64,000 bases of DNA, from contig MPUH01000235.1 in NCBI GenBank assembly GCA_001970955.1, forward strand, positions 1 through 64,000, written 5' to 3'. The position numbers and the translations under genes were made by a program. This DNA is from Stentor coeruleus. Taxonomy: Eukaryota; Ciliophora; Heterotrichea; Heterotrichida; Stentoridae. This document shows positions 31,984 to 41,490 of this stretch, piece by piece. A model generated the notes under the pieces. It was given only the letters and a program-made list of their open reading frames with translations, did no database searches and was not told the DNA's origin. Each line of letters starts with the position of its first letter. Position 1 is the stretch's first letter.

Positions 31984-33039
31984 ATGGAAGACAGTATCAC
32001 AGAAAAAATATTGTCAGCAGCCGGACTTTCTAATGATTACCTGGGTTTATTTAAAAAACAACAAATCGAAGGTGAAGTTTGGGTTGAACTTAGTCAAGAT
32101 CATCTTCAAAGTATTGGCATTACTAACAAATTTCATGTCCAGCAGATTTTGACTATGAGAAATTCTCTTTTTGGTATTACCCAGCCACAAACTTCAACTC
32201 AAGAAGAACTTAAAATCGAAAGTACCCCTGAACTCCAAATATCATTAAACTCAGTAATCAGACTGGCTAGATTACAAACAAAAAACAAAACTGATAGTTC
32301 AGAAGTGGTTATGAGAAAAGTAAAGTCTTTAGATTTTTCAGGTAAAAAGCTTACTCATATAGTAAACTTAGACTCTTGTATCACACTTCAATTCCTAAGT
32401 TTAAGTAACAATTCAATCCAACAAATCAATGGTTTATCATCTTTAAAACAACTCCGTATCTTATCTTTAGAATCAAATCTTATACAAAAGCTCGAAAATC
32501 TTGAAAGTTTAAGTTTATTAGAAAAACTATATTTAGATTGCAATTTTATAAAACGTATAGAAAATCTTGAAAACCAATCCCACCTTCAAGAACTATCATT
32601 AAATCGTCAACAACTATCTGGTCCTTTAGAAATAGATGAAAACTCTATTGTCGCTGTTTCTCATACATTACATAAACTTTACCTTTCTGGAAATCAGCTT
32701 AGTGAAATAGGGACTTTATGGTATTTAGATAGCATTTCAGAAATTGATTTGTCTAATAATAACATACATTTTTGTGAAGACTTATATAAAATGCTTAGTT
32801 GTATGAAATATCTTGCAAAACTTAAACTTGTAGGCAATCCTGTAGCCAAACGACAGAAATATAGAGATGAGATGATACTTTGGAGTAATAATCTTCAAGA
32901 GTTAGATGATAAAAACATCCTTGCGAATGAAAAAGAGTACCTTTATAGGCTTAAAGGGAAAAGACTTAGTACTTTCCCTAAAAATAATAATATTCCTGGG
33001 GTAGAACTTGAAGTTAAAGGTAATAGAATGAATAACTAA
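31984..33039 (+). CDS. SAM domain plus leucine-rich repeats, PPP1R42-like
   Basis: A 351-residue protein. Residues 1-65 look like a SAM domain (LSNDYLGLFKKQQIEGEVW..LQSIGITNKFHVQQIL). From about 110, SDS22-type leucine-rich repeats follow (LQFLSLSNNSIQQINGLSSL, LEKLYLDCNFIKRIENLE). The block LQELSLNRQQLSGPLEID and the cap VGNPVAKRQKYRDEMI are typical of PPP1R42 (LRRC67), a PP1-binding protein of centrosomes and cilia. A SAM domain is not part of the usual PPP1R42. A role in the basal body or cortex is inferred. Its stop is only 21 bases from that of the convergent gene. Confidence 0.75.
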   Translation: MEDSITEKILSAAGLSNDYLGLFKKQQIEGEVWVELSQDHLQSIGITNKFHVQQILTMRNSLFGITQPQTSTQEELKIESTPELQISLNSVIRLARLQTKNKTDSSEVVMRKVKSLDFSGKKLTHIVNLDSCITLQFLSLSNNSIQQINGLSSLKQLRILSLESNLIQKLENLESLSLLEKLYLDCNFIKRIENLENQSHLQELSLNRQQLSGPLEIDENSIVAVSHTLHKLYLSGNQLSEIGTLWYLDSISEIDLSNNNIHFCEDLYKMLSCMKYLAKLKLVGNPVAKRQKYRDEMILWSNNLQELDDKNILANEKEYLYRLKGKRLSTFPKNNNIPGVELEVKGNRMNN

Positions 33040-33060
33040 TATTATTTAATAGAAAAAAAT

Positions 33061-33918
33061 TTATATCTGGCCGATTTTCCCTGTCACAAATTTCTCATTA
33101 TTCTTATCCAAAGGTTCTTTCCATTCATAAAGCATCCTCGGCCTATAATTAATAGAAATTTGTTTCTTATTATCATCTCTTACAATATTTTCTCTCATCT
33201 CACTATTAATAATTTTTTCCATAGTCGGTGAATTGTTTTCAAATATTGTATTCCTATTATTTTCTTTAATATTTGAAACCTGAGGAATTATTTTTATATT
33301 TTGATTAGTTGGAGTTATACATTGAGCACGATGCATCCAATCAGGAGCAAGATTTGAAACATTGTGTACATTGAATTCATTTTTATCGAAAGGGCTAAAT
33401 TTCCCATATCGATTTTTTCTATTTTTTGATTTACCTGATACATAAATCCATCCATTTAATTTGCTTAAAATTGTGATTTCACTGTTATCAGAAATATCAC
33501 TTAATATAGGACTTATAGGGATTTTAAACCAATCTGGACTTCCTTCAGATACATTATTAGAAAAGTCATTTAGGATTTTTTTTGGGTTTTTAAGATGGGA
33601 TTTATTTTTTGAATCTTTTTCGTAGTCTGCAAGTGCTGATAAGTTGTTTGTGTGTCTTTGTATTGATTTAAGGCATAAAGAGTTAGTTCGTGAAGATTCG
33701 GTAATTATACGTTGTTCAAGGTTTGGGGCGATATTTTTCATAGTACTCATTGGAGCTTTTTGTATAGAAATTCCAGATGACCTTATTGTGCTTTGACTTC
33801 CTCTGGGGTTTCTAGTATTTTTTTCTAATGAAAATTCTTGGGCTTTATGAGTTATTATAGGGAATTTTACTGCAGATTTTTCTTCATTATAGGAATCGTG
33901 ATGTTTTGCTGAATCCAT
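33061..33918 (-). CDS. Hypothetical protein, disordered
   Basis: A 285-residue protein that I do not recognise. It is rich in Asn, Ser, Lys and Ile and probably mostly unstructured. Short hydrophobic or aromatic patches recur around Trp: SPDWFKIPISPI, NGWIYVSGK, LAPDWMHRAQ, LYEWKEP. There is no signal peptide, membrane helix or coiled coil. It converges on the SAM-LRR gene with 21 bases between stops. The G/T-rich plus-strand flank after 33918 fits the region upstream of a minus-strand gene. Confidence 0.6.
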   Translation of the reverse strand: MDSAKHHDSYNEEKSAVKFPIITHKAQEFSLEKNTRNPRGSQSTIRSSGISIQKAPMSTMKNIAPNLEQRIITESSRTNSLCLKSIQRHTNNLSALADYEKDSKNKSHLKNPKKILNDFSNNVSEGSPDWFKIPISPILSDISDNSEITILSKLNGWIYVSGKSKNRKNRYGKFSPFDKNEFNVHNVSNLAPDWMHRAQCITPTNQNIKIIPQVSNIKENNRNTIFENNSPTMEKIINSEMRENIVRDDNKKQISINYRPRMLYEWKEPLDKNNEKFVTGKIGQI

Positions 33919-34411
33919 ATTATTATTCCAATTGTAATAGTTTAATTGTAACTAATACTTAAAAACTTGTTTTTAAACCTGATTTTTTATTGAATATGAA
34001 AGTCTAATTTTTAAATTATACCATATCCCTTAACAGCATTTATATCCTTCTTAATATTAAACTCAGCATACCACACAAAATATCATAAAAAGTATTAAAA
34101 AATCCACTAGCCATACTCGCCTATCCTCATACCCCTTCCTCTATTTCCACCATAAAATCCATCTATCAAAGCCTCATCTTCAATATTTCTTCTCATAAAA
34201 TCCATTAAAAATACACAAAATCCAAAAAACCCTACAACATTCTCAGCTTTCCCTATAAACACAAAACCTATAATATTTTTAATCTAAAATTTACTCACAA
34301 CATAAAAACATCATCATCATTTTTCCCAATATCCAAATAAAATTCTACAACCCAAAAACTAACCCTTCCATAAAAATAGCACTCACACCTTTTATTTATC
34401 AACAATAAATA
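33919..34411. other. Divergent intergenic
   Basis: T-rich with some G for about 90 bases, then a long C-rich, almost G-free tract to the M20 start. No gene seen. Confidence 0.6.
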
Positions 34412-35833
34412 ATGGTTGATACTGCAGAACTTCAAACCCGTCTAGAGAAGGGAATTGACGAGCAAGTAATCCCAGTTCTAATGGAGTATATCCGTGTACC
34501 AAGTCTATCTCCTCTATTCGACCCTAACTGGGAGTCAAATGGTCTTATGGAAAAAGCTCAAGACATCCTCTTATCCTATGTTCGTTCTCTAAACATCAAA
34601 GGTTTTACCTCAGAAATCATCAAAGAACCAGGTAAGCCATGGATGTTTTATGGTGAAGTTCAAGCTACATCACCAAATTTAGGTACAGTTCTAATCTATG
34701 GACATATGGACAAGCAGCCTCATTTCCCGAACTGGATTCCAGGAACAGGAAATACTGAGCCAGCAATAATAGATGGTAAACTTTATGGACGTGGCGGTGC
34801 CGATGATGGTTATTCAATGCCTTCAGCAGCTTTACTTATAAAAACTCTTCAAGATATGAATATTCCTCATGGTCGTATTGTGCTTATTGGAGAAAGTGAA
34901 GAAGAAAGTGGAAGTCCAAATCTAATGCATTTAATAAGCCAACTTAAAGAAAAAATAGGTGAACCTGATCTTATGATATGTTTAGATTCAGGTGCTGGGG
35001 ATTATGAACATCTTTGGATTACCTCAAGTCTTAGAGGAGTTGTTGCAATTGACCTTACAGTCAGAGTATTGAAAAATGGAATGCATTCAGGTGATGCTTC
35101 TGGGATAGTCCCATCAAGTTTTAGGATAATAAGACAATTGATTGACCGTATTGAAGATGCGAATACAGGAAGAGTACTTTTACCACAATTATATGTGAAT
35201 TTAACCCCAGAGGATTATGAAAAAGCAGCATCAGTTGCAAAAGTTCTTGGAAATACTTTAGTTGATAGAATTGAATGGACAGGGAATACCCAGCCTATGA
35301 GTAATGATATAGTACAACTTATACTTAATAGAACACTTAGACCAACTTTATCTATTACAGGTGCTGATGGTCTACCTAATATTGCTGTTGCTGGTAATGT
35401 TTTAAGACCTTTTACTACATTTAAATTATCAGTTAGACTTCCTCCATCAATTGATTCTGGTATAGCTTTTGAGGTTTTAAAAAATGAACTTACTAGAAAC
35501 CCTCCATATGAAGCTACAGTTGAAGTTGCTAAAGTTGGAGCTGGGAATGGTTTTGCCCCACCTGCTTTAGATAAATGGCTTAATGATGCTCTTAATGAAG
35601 CTGGAAGAACTTATTTTGGTTCTGAAGCTTTATATTATGGGGAAGGTGGAAGTATTCCTTTTATGGGTATGCTTGCTAATATGTTCCCTAAGGCTAAGTT
35701 TGTTGTTACTGGAGTTCTTGGACCTAATAGCAATGCTCATTCTGCTAATGAGTTTTTACATATACCATTTTTGAAGAAAATGCTTTCATGTTTGGGATAT
35801 GTGCTTGCTGCTCATGGACAGAGAGCTAATTAA
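34412..35833 (+). CDS. M20 family metallodipeptidase (CNDP2-like)
   Basis: A 473-residue protein, the length of cytosolic non-specific dipeptidase. Metal ligands are visible: His in YGHMDKQP (about residue 98), Asp in GRGGADDG (about 130), the Glu pair in GESEEESGS (about 163-165), Asp in CLDSGAGD and His in NAHSANEF near the C-terminus. The dimerisation (lid) domain sits in the middle with MHSGDASGIVPSSFRI. It would hydrolyse small peptides with two metal ions, Zn or Mn. There is no signal peptide, so it is likely cytosolic. A ruined second copy lies about 240 bases downstream. Confidence 0.95.
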   Translation: MVDTAELQTRLEKGIDEQVIPVLMEYIRVPSLSPLFDPNWESNGLMEKAQDILLSYVRSLNIKGFTSEIIKEPGKPWMFYGEVQATSPNLGTVLIYGHMDKQPHFPNWIPGTGNTEPAIIDGKLYGRGGADDGYSMPSAALLIKTLQDMNIPHGRIVLIGESEEESGSPNLMHLISQLKEKIGEPDLMICLDSGAGDYEHLWITSSLRGVVAIDLTVRVLKNGMHSGDASGIVPSSFRIIRQLIDRIEDANTGRVLLPQLYVNLTPEDYEKAASVAKVLGNTLVDRIEWTGNTQPMSNDIVQLILNRTLRPTLSITGADGLPNIAVAGNVLRPFTTFKLSVRLPPSIDSGIAFEVLKNELTRNPPYEATVEVAKVGAGNGFAPPALDKWLNDALNEAGRTYFGSEALYYGEGGSIPFMGMLANMFPKAKFVVTGVLGPNSNAHSANEFLHIPFLKKMLSCLGYVLAAHGQRAN

Positions 35834-36069
35834 TTAGGATTATCATAGAAGATTTCTTAAATGTTGGTATTTTTTTTACTTTTTATTTTGTGAGTTTATG
35901 TTGGGAAAAATTTTTGGTTTTTGGAGAATGTTTGATATATGGTCTTGATGGGTTTTGGATTTTTGTTGGAAGAGGAGGGATAATTGTGGGTTGAGTTATG
36001 GAAGAAGTTGGTGGAGTTTAATTTTGTGCGTGATAAGTTTTATTTGGAAAAATTAGGTTGAGATTTTGA

Positions 36070-36310
36070 TAGAGGCTGTGGATATTGAGGGACTTAAAAA
36101 AGAAATCAATAACAAAGTTGGCTTGGGTGTTATTCGAATATTGAAAGATTTTATTGGAGTGCCGAATTTATTCCTATCTTTGATGTTAATTTGGAAACAA
36201 ATGGGCTGATGGAACTGGCATAATAAATCATCTTGAGTTATATTAAATCGCTTGATATAAAAATTTCAGCATATATAAAAAGCCTAAATTTGTTCAGCAG
36301 AAAACTAACA
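36070..36310 (+). pseudogene. Decayed tandem copy of the M20 dipeptidase
   Basis: About 80 codons match the start of the upstream gene. DIEGLKKEINNKVGLGVIRIL and KDFIGVPNL correspond to ELQTRLEKGIDEQVIPVLMEYIRVPSL. After a frame change, FDVNLETNGLMELA and IILSYIKSLDIK correspond to FDPNWESNGLMEKA and ILLSYVRSLNIK. Two adjacent stops follow ELA, and the match fades after the first tenth of the enzyme. There is no metal-binding part. It is a truncated tandem duplicate in the 3' flank of the intact gene. Confidence 0.85.
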
Positions 36311-36454
36311 AATTAGTAAATGAGCTCCAGTCAAATTTATAGAAAACCTAATAAATCATGAAATCGTTAAAAATTTGCAGAATTTTTTTAATATTGAAAA
36401 AAGTAGGATATTAGATAAGCTATACCACCAAAGAGTTTAAAATAAACTTACTTA

Positions 36455-37270
36455 CTATTTACCTTTAGGTTTAGCTAAATCTGAAAGAAATCCTTGTTTG
36501 ATTCTAACACCTCGCGCTGGGGATAAAGCTTGATAATCAGGGTTTTTGCTTATAACTGATACACAATTTGTGTTCTTCATAGCTGTGCCATTAGGTGCTG
36601 GCTTAATAAAATCTTTCCCTTTTAACAACATAGCCAATGATTCGCTTTCAACATTCTGTGAATCAAGTCTTCCTAAACTACTTGCAGTTTTTAAACTATG
36701 AGTTTTTTCATTATGAATTTTCATATTACTCTGTTTTTTCTCCTGCAATTTTAACCCAGATGGTGGTTTTACAACATCAAATTCTTGTTGTTGAACTTTT
36801 TTCGGTTTAAACGTACACCCATTAAGTTCTTGATCTTTTTTAACCTTTCTTTGTTCTTCAAGTTTTTTATCTTTCTGCTCTTTCCAGTATTTAGAACGTT
36901 CTTGGATGTTCATTGATTTGAGATCAGGTTGTTGTGGGGTTGGGCTTTCAAATTTTTCAAGTTGTTTTAATATATTAACTGATAGTCTTATAGGTTCTTG
37001 AAATAGTTCATATGATTTTTCTTCATGTTTAGTGATGATGTCTTGTCTTTCTCTTTTGAGATTCTCTGCAATTTTTCGCGACTTTTCGTTGATTTGTGGG
37101 ACTGAACGCATTTCTTTCATGTCGTGAGCTTTTTGCCTTATTTTCAAGGTGTTGATTCGGGCAGAACTTGATGCTCTACGGTCTAGGGTGTTAATCCTAC
37201 TTGATGAAGAGGATTTTTTTAAATTAGATGATGGCTTTATGCCGATGAATGCATAAATATCGTTATCCAT
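36455..37270 (-). CDS. Coiled-coil, charged protein with C-T-F-K-P motif
   Basis: A 271-residue hydrophilic protein. The N-terminus holds Ser-rich repeats (SSSSRINTLDR, SSSARINTLKI). The middle is a charged helical region (ENLKRERQDIITKHEEKSYE, RSKYWKEQKDKKLEEQRKVK). It is followed by ELNGCTFKPKK, a motif I associate with ciliate and flagellate cytoskeletal proteins; that link is from memory and weak. It has no membrane segment. Its function is unknown; a cortical or ciliary role is a guess. No intron is required. Confidence 0.6.
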   Translation of the reverse strand: MDNDIYAFIGIKPSSNLKKSSSSSRINTLDRRASSSARINTLKIRQKAHDMKEMRSVPQINEKSRKIAENLKRERQDIITKHEEKSYELFQEPIRLSVNILKQLEKFESPTPQQPDLKSMNIQERSKYWKEQKDKKLEEQRKVKKDQELNGCTFKPKKVQQQEFDVVKPPSGLKLQEKKQSNMKIHNEKTHSLKTASSLGRLDSQNVESESLAMLLKGKDFIKPAPNGTAMKNTNCVSVISKNPDYQALSPARGVRIKQGFLSDLAKPKGK

Positions 37271-38123
37271 TTTTACATAGGTTTTATGTTTGAGGAAATT
37301 AAAATATGATATGGGTAATTATGTTAGATAGATATTGGATACTGGAAGGATTATTGTTAGGAGGGTGGTGATGAAAATTAAGAAAATAATTTGATGTAAA
37401 ATGAATATGAGGAATTTAGGTAAAATTTTATTTTTAAAGGGCGGGGAATATGGTTAGATTTGAGTTAGTTTGTTTATGAAAAGTTATAGTTTTGATTGAG
37501 AGACATTAGTGTATTATAGGAAATAATATTTATGAATTGCTAACTATCAAAACACCCACCACTTGTTTTTTTTTCATACTATCACATAATTAAAACCTAA
37601 GTAACTAAACTTTCAATAAAAATCATACTTTTAAATCCAAACAAAAATCCTTAAATCATAACCTCACAACAACCAAAAGCATTCAGCTTTAATCTTATAC
37701 TCATCCAATTTCCCAAAAAATATAAACCACAACCTAACAACTTTATCCAACAAAAAATTCTTAACAATTCCTAACAGCCTATTATAAAACAAAACAATTT
37801 TTCCCAAGCACCACCCAATCCTAACCCCAGCAAATAATCTCTTATCCAAATCTCACTTTAAAAAACAAACTAAAATCCCTAATAAAAAACTCCTCCCTTT
37901 ACATCTTCACATAATTCTCCAATTCCCTCTATTAAAAATTTTTACCCACCTCATTTTTTCATTTCCCCAAAAACTCATCTCCAACTTTACCCTCAAAAGC
38001 TATCCATATAAAATCAATTCAACAATCCCTAAACTAAAATCCCTACCTAAAAACCTTTAAAAAATTCTTTTCCAAATAAACGTAAAACTATAGTAATAAT
38101 TACCAATCAATACTTTAAAAAAT
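37271..38123. other. Divergent intergenic, very clear skew switch
   Basis: G/T-rich to about 37530, then C-rich and almost G-free to 38123. This is one of the cleanest examples of the asymmetry. The frame at 37664-37849 is an artefact of composition. No gene seen. Confidence 0.65.
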
Positions 38124-39341
38124 ATGTCAGACCAAAAGCTCTGGGAAAGACTATTAAGGGATTCAAGCCAGAGTAAGCGAGTTAGAGAAGGAAATCTTAT
38201 TCTTGTAGGTCGTAAAGGTTCAGGGTCAAGAGCTTTGATTTCATCATTGCAAAAGGGCCCAGGAAGTCTAGGAAAAAACACAAGGTTTACTCAGCTTATT
38301 ACCCCAGATGACCCTGAGCCAATGAGTTGTCCTTTACAATACTCATACATAAACTCAAAAGATATAAATGATCCTCAGTCAGATAAAATCTCAAAAGTAA
38401 ACATTTATACACTAGAACTTCCAGAACTCAAGTCATTATTAGAGTTCGCTTTAAATGCTAAAACATTGGATAAAACCATGTTTGGAATTGTTCTTGATTG
38501 GGAACAGCCTTGGCGTTTTACTCAAGATTTAGAAATGTGGATTGATATTTGGCATGAAATGCTAGGCAAAGTTGTTAGTAGCCTACCATTAGAAGAGCAG
38601 GATAGTCTTATAAAAAGTGTTGAGGATTATGTGAAATCATATAGAGATCCAGAAAGTACTGTAGAAATCCCAGAAAATCTACAGGATATACCTTTAGCAG
38701 AAGGGGTACTTGAGGTTAATATGGGTGTGCCTATTATGGTTATATGTTGCAAAAGTGATTTAGTATGGTCTGTAGATAAAAATCGTGATCAAAATGAAAG
38801 GATTCTTGATATAGCCCTTAAAACTTTAAGGGAATTCTGTGTGACATATGGAGCATGCTTATTTTATACATCAAGTAAAAACAATGCAAATATAGGAGTT
38901 ATATACGATTATATCATGCATAGAATATACAACTTTCCTTTCAAGCATAAGTCGCAAATACTCACCAGAGATCAGATTTTCATCCCTTCCGGTTGGGATT
39001 CTACAAGTCTTATTAAGCAAACAGACTATCTAGGCAATGAAAAACAGTTCCAAGACTATCTTCCTAAACCTAAAAACCGAGTCACTCAGAAAGAAGAAAT
39101 CGCCACAACCAGTGACCAAGATTTTCTCGTTCAAATGAAAGGCAAGCTAGAAAACGCTGTAAAGGATTCAGGGAAAAAAATATCTTTTATAGTAAACAAA
39201 CCTGCTGTAGGAGGAGAAATTACGCTTGCCCCAGTAGAACATGCACCAGAACCTGTTGCTAGAGGAGGGTCACAAATTAAGCTACAGGAATTCTATCAAA
39301 TGCTACTTGAAAAAGGTAACAAAGAAAACAGAGATAACTAA
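38124..39341 (+). CDS. Cytoplasmic dynein light intermediate chain
   Basis: A 405-residue protein of the DYNC1LI family. The N-terminal Ras-like fold starts KLWERLLRDSS and has a P-loop-like LVGRKGSGS (about residues 27-35). Other family blocks are FGIVLDWEQPWRF, WIDIWHEML, GVPIMVICCKSDLVWSV, ACLFYTSSKNNANIGVIYDY and DQIFIPSGWDS. The C-terminal part after about 315 is less conserved and would bind cargo adaptors. The protein links dynein heavy chain to cargo in the motor complex. The next gene starts 86 bases downstream on the same strand. Confidence 0.95.
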   Translation: MSDQKLWERLLRDSSQSKRVREGNLILVGRKGSGSRALISSLQKGPGSLGKNTRFTQLITPDDPEPMSCPLQYSYINSKDINDPQSDKISKVNIYTLELPELKSLLEFALNAKTLDKTMFGIVLDWEQPWRFTQDLEMWIDIWHEMLGKVVSSLPLEEQDSLIKSVEDYVKSYRDPESTVEIPENLQDIPLAEGVLEVNMGVPIMVICCKSDLVWSVDKNRDQNERILDIALKTLREFCVTYGACLFYTSSKNNANIGVIYDYIMHRIYNFPFKHKSQILTRDQIFIPSGWDSTSLIKQTDYLGNEKQFQDYLPKPKNRVTQKEEIATTSDQDFLVQMKGKLENAVKDSGKKISFIVNKPAVGGEITLAPVEHAPEPVARGGSQIKLQEFYQMLLEKGNKENRDN

Positions 39342-39427
39342 TCCAAATAAAAGTAGTAAGAATATTAAAAGAATAACATTAATAATCTGGGAGAAATAAT
39401 AGAGTTTATATAATAGTGTAAAATTAT

Positions 39428-40330
39428 ATGGAAGGTTGGTTCGATATTGTTTATTTCATAGGATTAGGGCTTAGTTTGCTTTCATCTAGTATTGTTCTAA
39501 TCATACTGCTGAGAATTAATTTCAAAGACCATTCGACGAAACTTAGAGTTTATTTTACAAGTATTGACATTGGTTCAACTATATTCCTTGCCATACCTTA
39601 TTTACCTTATAAAAATCCGATATATGAATGTGTATACAATGCTATGTATTATTTTATTATCATGCTTCATGGCTTTTGGGTGTTTTTTATATCGTTTTTT
39701 CTCTACATGGTGATATGTCGGAAAAACAGTAAAGTTAAAAAATTTACAACACCTGCACTATTAGGGTTTATTTTAATATCATTTATCGCTACAATTGTTG
39801 TGCTTATTATACCAGGTAATGGGAAAAACTGTGTGATATTAAACACAAATGAAATGATGATTATATATTTACTTGTTACATGCGTTGGCTTTGAAGTTAT
39901 AGTTTTTACTATGATAACATACTTTTATGTGCAAATCCGTAAAGTTATCAAAGATGAGTTTTTGTGTGAAGATAAAAAATGTACTCGGAATCGGAATTTA
40001 TGTTTAAGATTATTAGGGTATCCAATTTTGTTTTTTGTATTATTAGCGTTTACGGAACTTAATGTTGTTCAGTATTTCTATATTGGAACTGAGGAAGGGT
40101 TGATACTTTTTCAGATTAGGATATTGTTGATAGTTTATTATCCTTGTTTGAATTCGATGCTATATGGGTTTACGAAAAGCTCAAAGAAATTCTTTTGTTC
40201 GTTGCTTTTGAAGGCCCCTGAGTATACTGAAAATCAAGAACTTTTGAATGATATTCGCCAAGTTGGGTTTATAAAAGATAGAGTTTATATGGATTTAGCT
40301 GACCTCTCTGAGAGCGATATTTTGGATTAG
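39428..40330 (+). CDS. Seven-helix receptor-like membrane protein
   Basis: A 300-residue protein with seven hydrophobic stretches, about residues 7-29, 40-58, 68-94, 105-127, 140-165, 190-210 and 222-246. A cysteine at the start of helix 3 (YECVYNAMYY) and one in the loop before helix 5 (GKNCVI) could form the usual GPCR disulfide. The last helix reads YYPCLNSMLYGFTKS, like the NPxxY region of GPCRs with the motif altered. The overall plan recalls cAMP-receptor-like GPCRs of protists. Ligand unknown. The short tail is acidic. It lies just downstream of the dynein gene, but no functional link is implied. Confidence 0.7.
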   Translation: MEGWFDIVYFIGLGLSLLSSSIVLIILLRINFKDHSTKLRVYFTSIDIGSTIFLAIPYLPYKNPIYECVYNAMYYFIIMLHGFWVFFISFFLYMVICRKNSKVKKFTTPALLGFILISFIATIVVLIIPGNGKNCVILNTNEMMIIYLLVTCVGFEVIVFTMITYFYVQIRKVIKDEFLCEDKKCTRNRNLCLRLLGYPILFFVLLAFTELNVVQYFYIGTEEGLILFQIRILLIVYYPCLNSMLYGFTKSSKKFFCSLLLKAPEYTENQELLNDIRQVGFIKDRVYMDLADLSESDILD

Positions 40331-41040
40331 TATAGATAGTTATATATTCTAATAAGAAAAGAAATTTGTTGAGTTTTTTGGGTATATTAGTGATTGTAAA
40401 AAAAATAATCAGTTATTTTTGTTGTTTAACTGATTAGGGTGTAATAAGATTGATTATAGTTTTATTAGAATTAGGAAATATATATGCATAGAGTATTATT
40501 AAACATAATGATATAGGCTTGAATACAATAGTTTTAATATTTAATATGATGTATATAAAAAATATATATATTAATATTGGATGTAGAGTAAATTATATTG
40601 TTAGTTATATAAATAGAACACGTTTTTCATAGTATAATTTATACAACAGCGACCTTTAAGGATTTTTGTTAGAAATTCTTAACTTAAACGCATAAAATCA
40701 TAGAAATACTAAAAACCCTTACCAAAAATTTCTAATGAATAATCTAAAAGTTAACTCTATTTACTTCAATAAACTTAATCAAACCTTATTTAAATTATAT
40801 AAACCATAATAACAATTAAAATTAACCTTATTCACTCCTATATTAAACAACAAAATAAACCACCCATACAACTTCCCCCAATTTATAAACCCTCTTACAC
40901 AAACTTCCTCTTATTTTTCCTAATACACACTAAAACTATTCTTCTCTTAAATCCCCAAAATCCCTCAAATCCTCTATTTTTTTCATCTTAACCTTAAAAG
41001 CAACACTTATCCCAAACACACTTCTTATGTCATAATATTA
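40331..41040. other. Intergenic between convergent genes
   Basis: G/T-rich to about 40500, neutral AT, then C-rich and G-poor from about 40680. No gene seen. Confidence 0.6.
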
Positions 41041-41490
41041 TTATAATCTATCATCAATCGCTAAACTTCTTCTTTTATTAAGCATTTCCTTAAACTGCAC
41101 TGAAGACATAGGTTGTATTGATGGGAGTTTATCACTTCTAACATTATTTTTTTTAGCATTTAACGTTTTATCTTCAGGAGTTAGAGAAAAGTCATGTTTG
41201 TTTTGTTTACCATTCATAGGGGAAAGGCTAGATTTCCTAAATGAAAGTGTGTTTGATACAATAGCAGTGATTCTTTTTTGGCATAATTTTTCATTGATTT
41301 CTCCTGTTGGGCTGATCTGAATAAAAATTACTAGTTTTTGCTTTTTAAGAATTTTCCTACGGTGAGGTGATGAAAAAAATGATGTGAGGTTTGGGTCTAT
41401 TAAACCATTATATTCAGGACGTTTGTTTGATAAACGTGTAGAGTCTAAGATAAAATCTTCTTTAGCTGAACGTCTTTTAAGGTTTTTCAT
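41041..41490 (-). CDS. Small basic hypothetical protein with a frame-neutral intron
   Basis: I do not recognise this protein. The frame is 149 codons, rich in Lys, Arg and Ser (MKNLKRRSAKEDF, RRKILKKQKL, MLNKRRSLAID). A typical 15-nt intron, gtaatttttattcag at 41317-41331, lies exactly between codons. Spliced, the protein is 144 residues and loses the hydrophobic VIFIQ, which is out of character with the rest. This strongly suggests that the intron is real even though the frame is open through it. It has no domain or membrane segment. Confidence 0.55.
   Translation of the reverse strand: MKNLKRRSAKEDFILDSTRLSNKRPEYNGLIDPNLTSFFSSPHRRKILKKQKLVIFIQISPTGEINEKLCQKRITAIVSNTLSFRKSSLSPMNGKQNKHDFSLTPEDKTLNAKKNNVRSDKLPSIQPMSSVQFKEMLNKRRSLAIDDRL
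41317..41331 (-). other. 15-nt intron, frame-neutral
   Basis: Reads gtaatttttattcag on the minus strand, phase 0, no stop inside, A at -6. It is nearly the same as the proven RFT1 intron (gtaatttttatatag). Confidence 0.7.
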
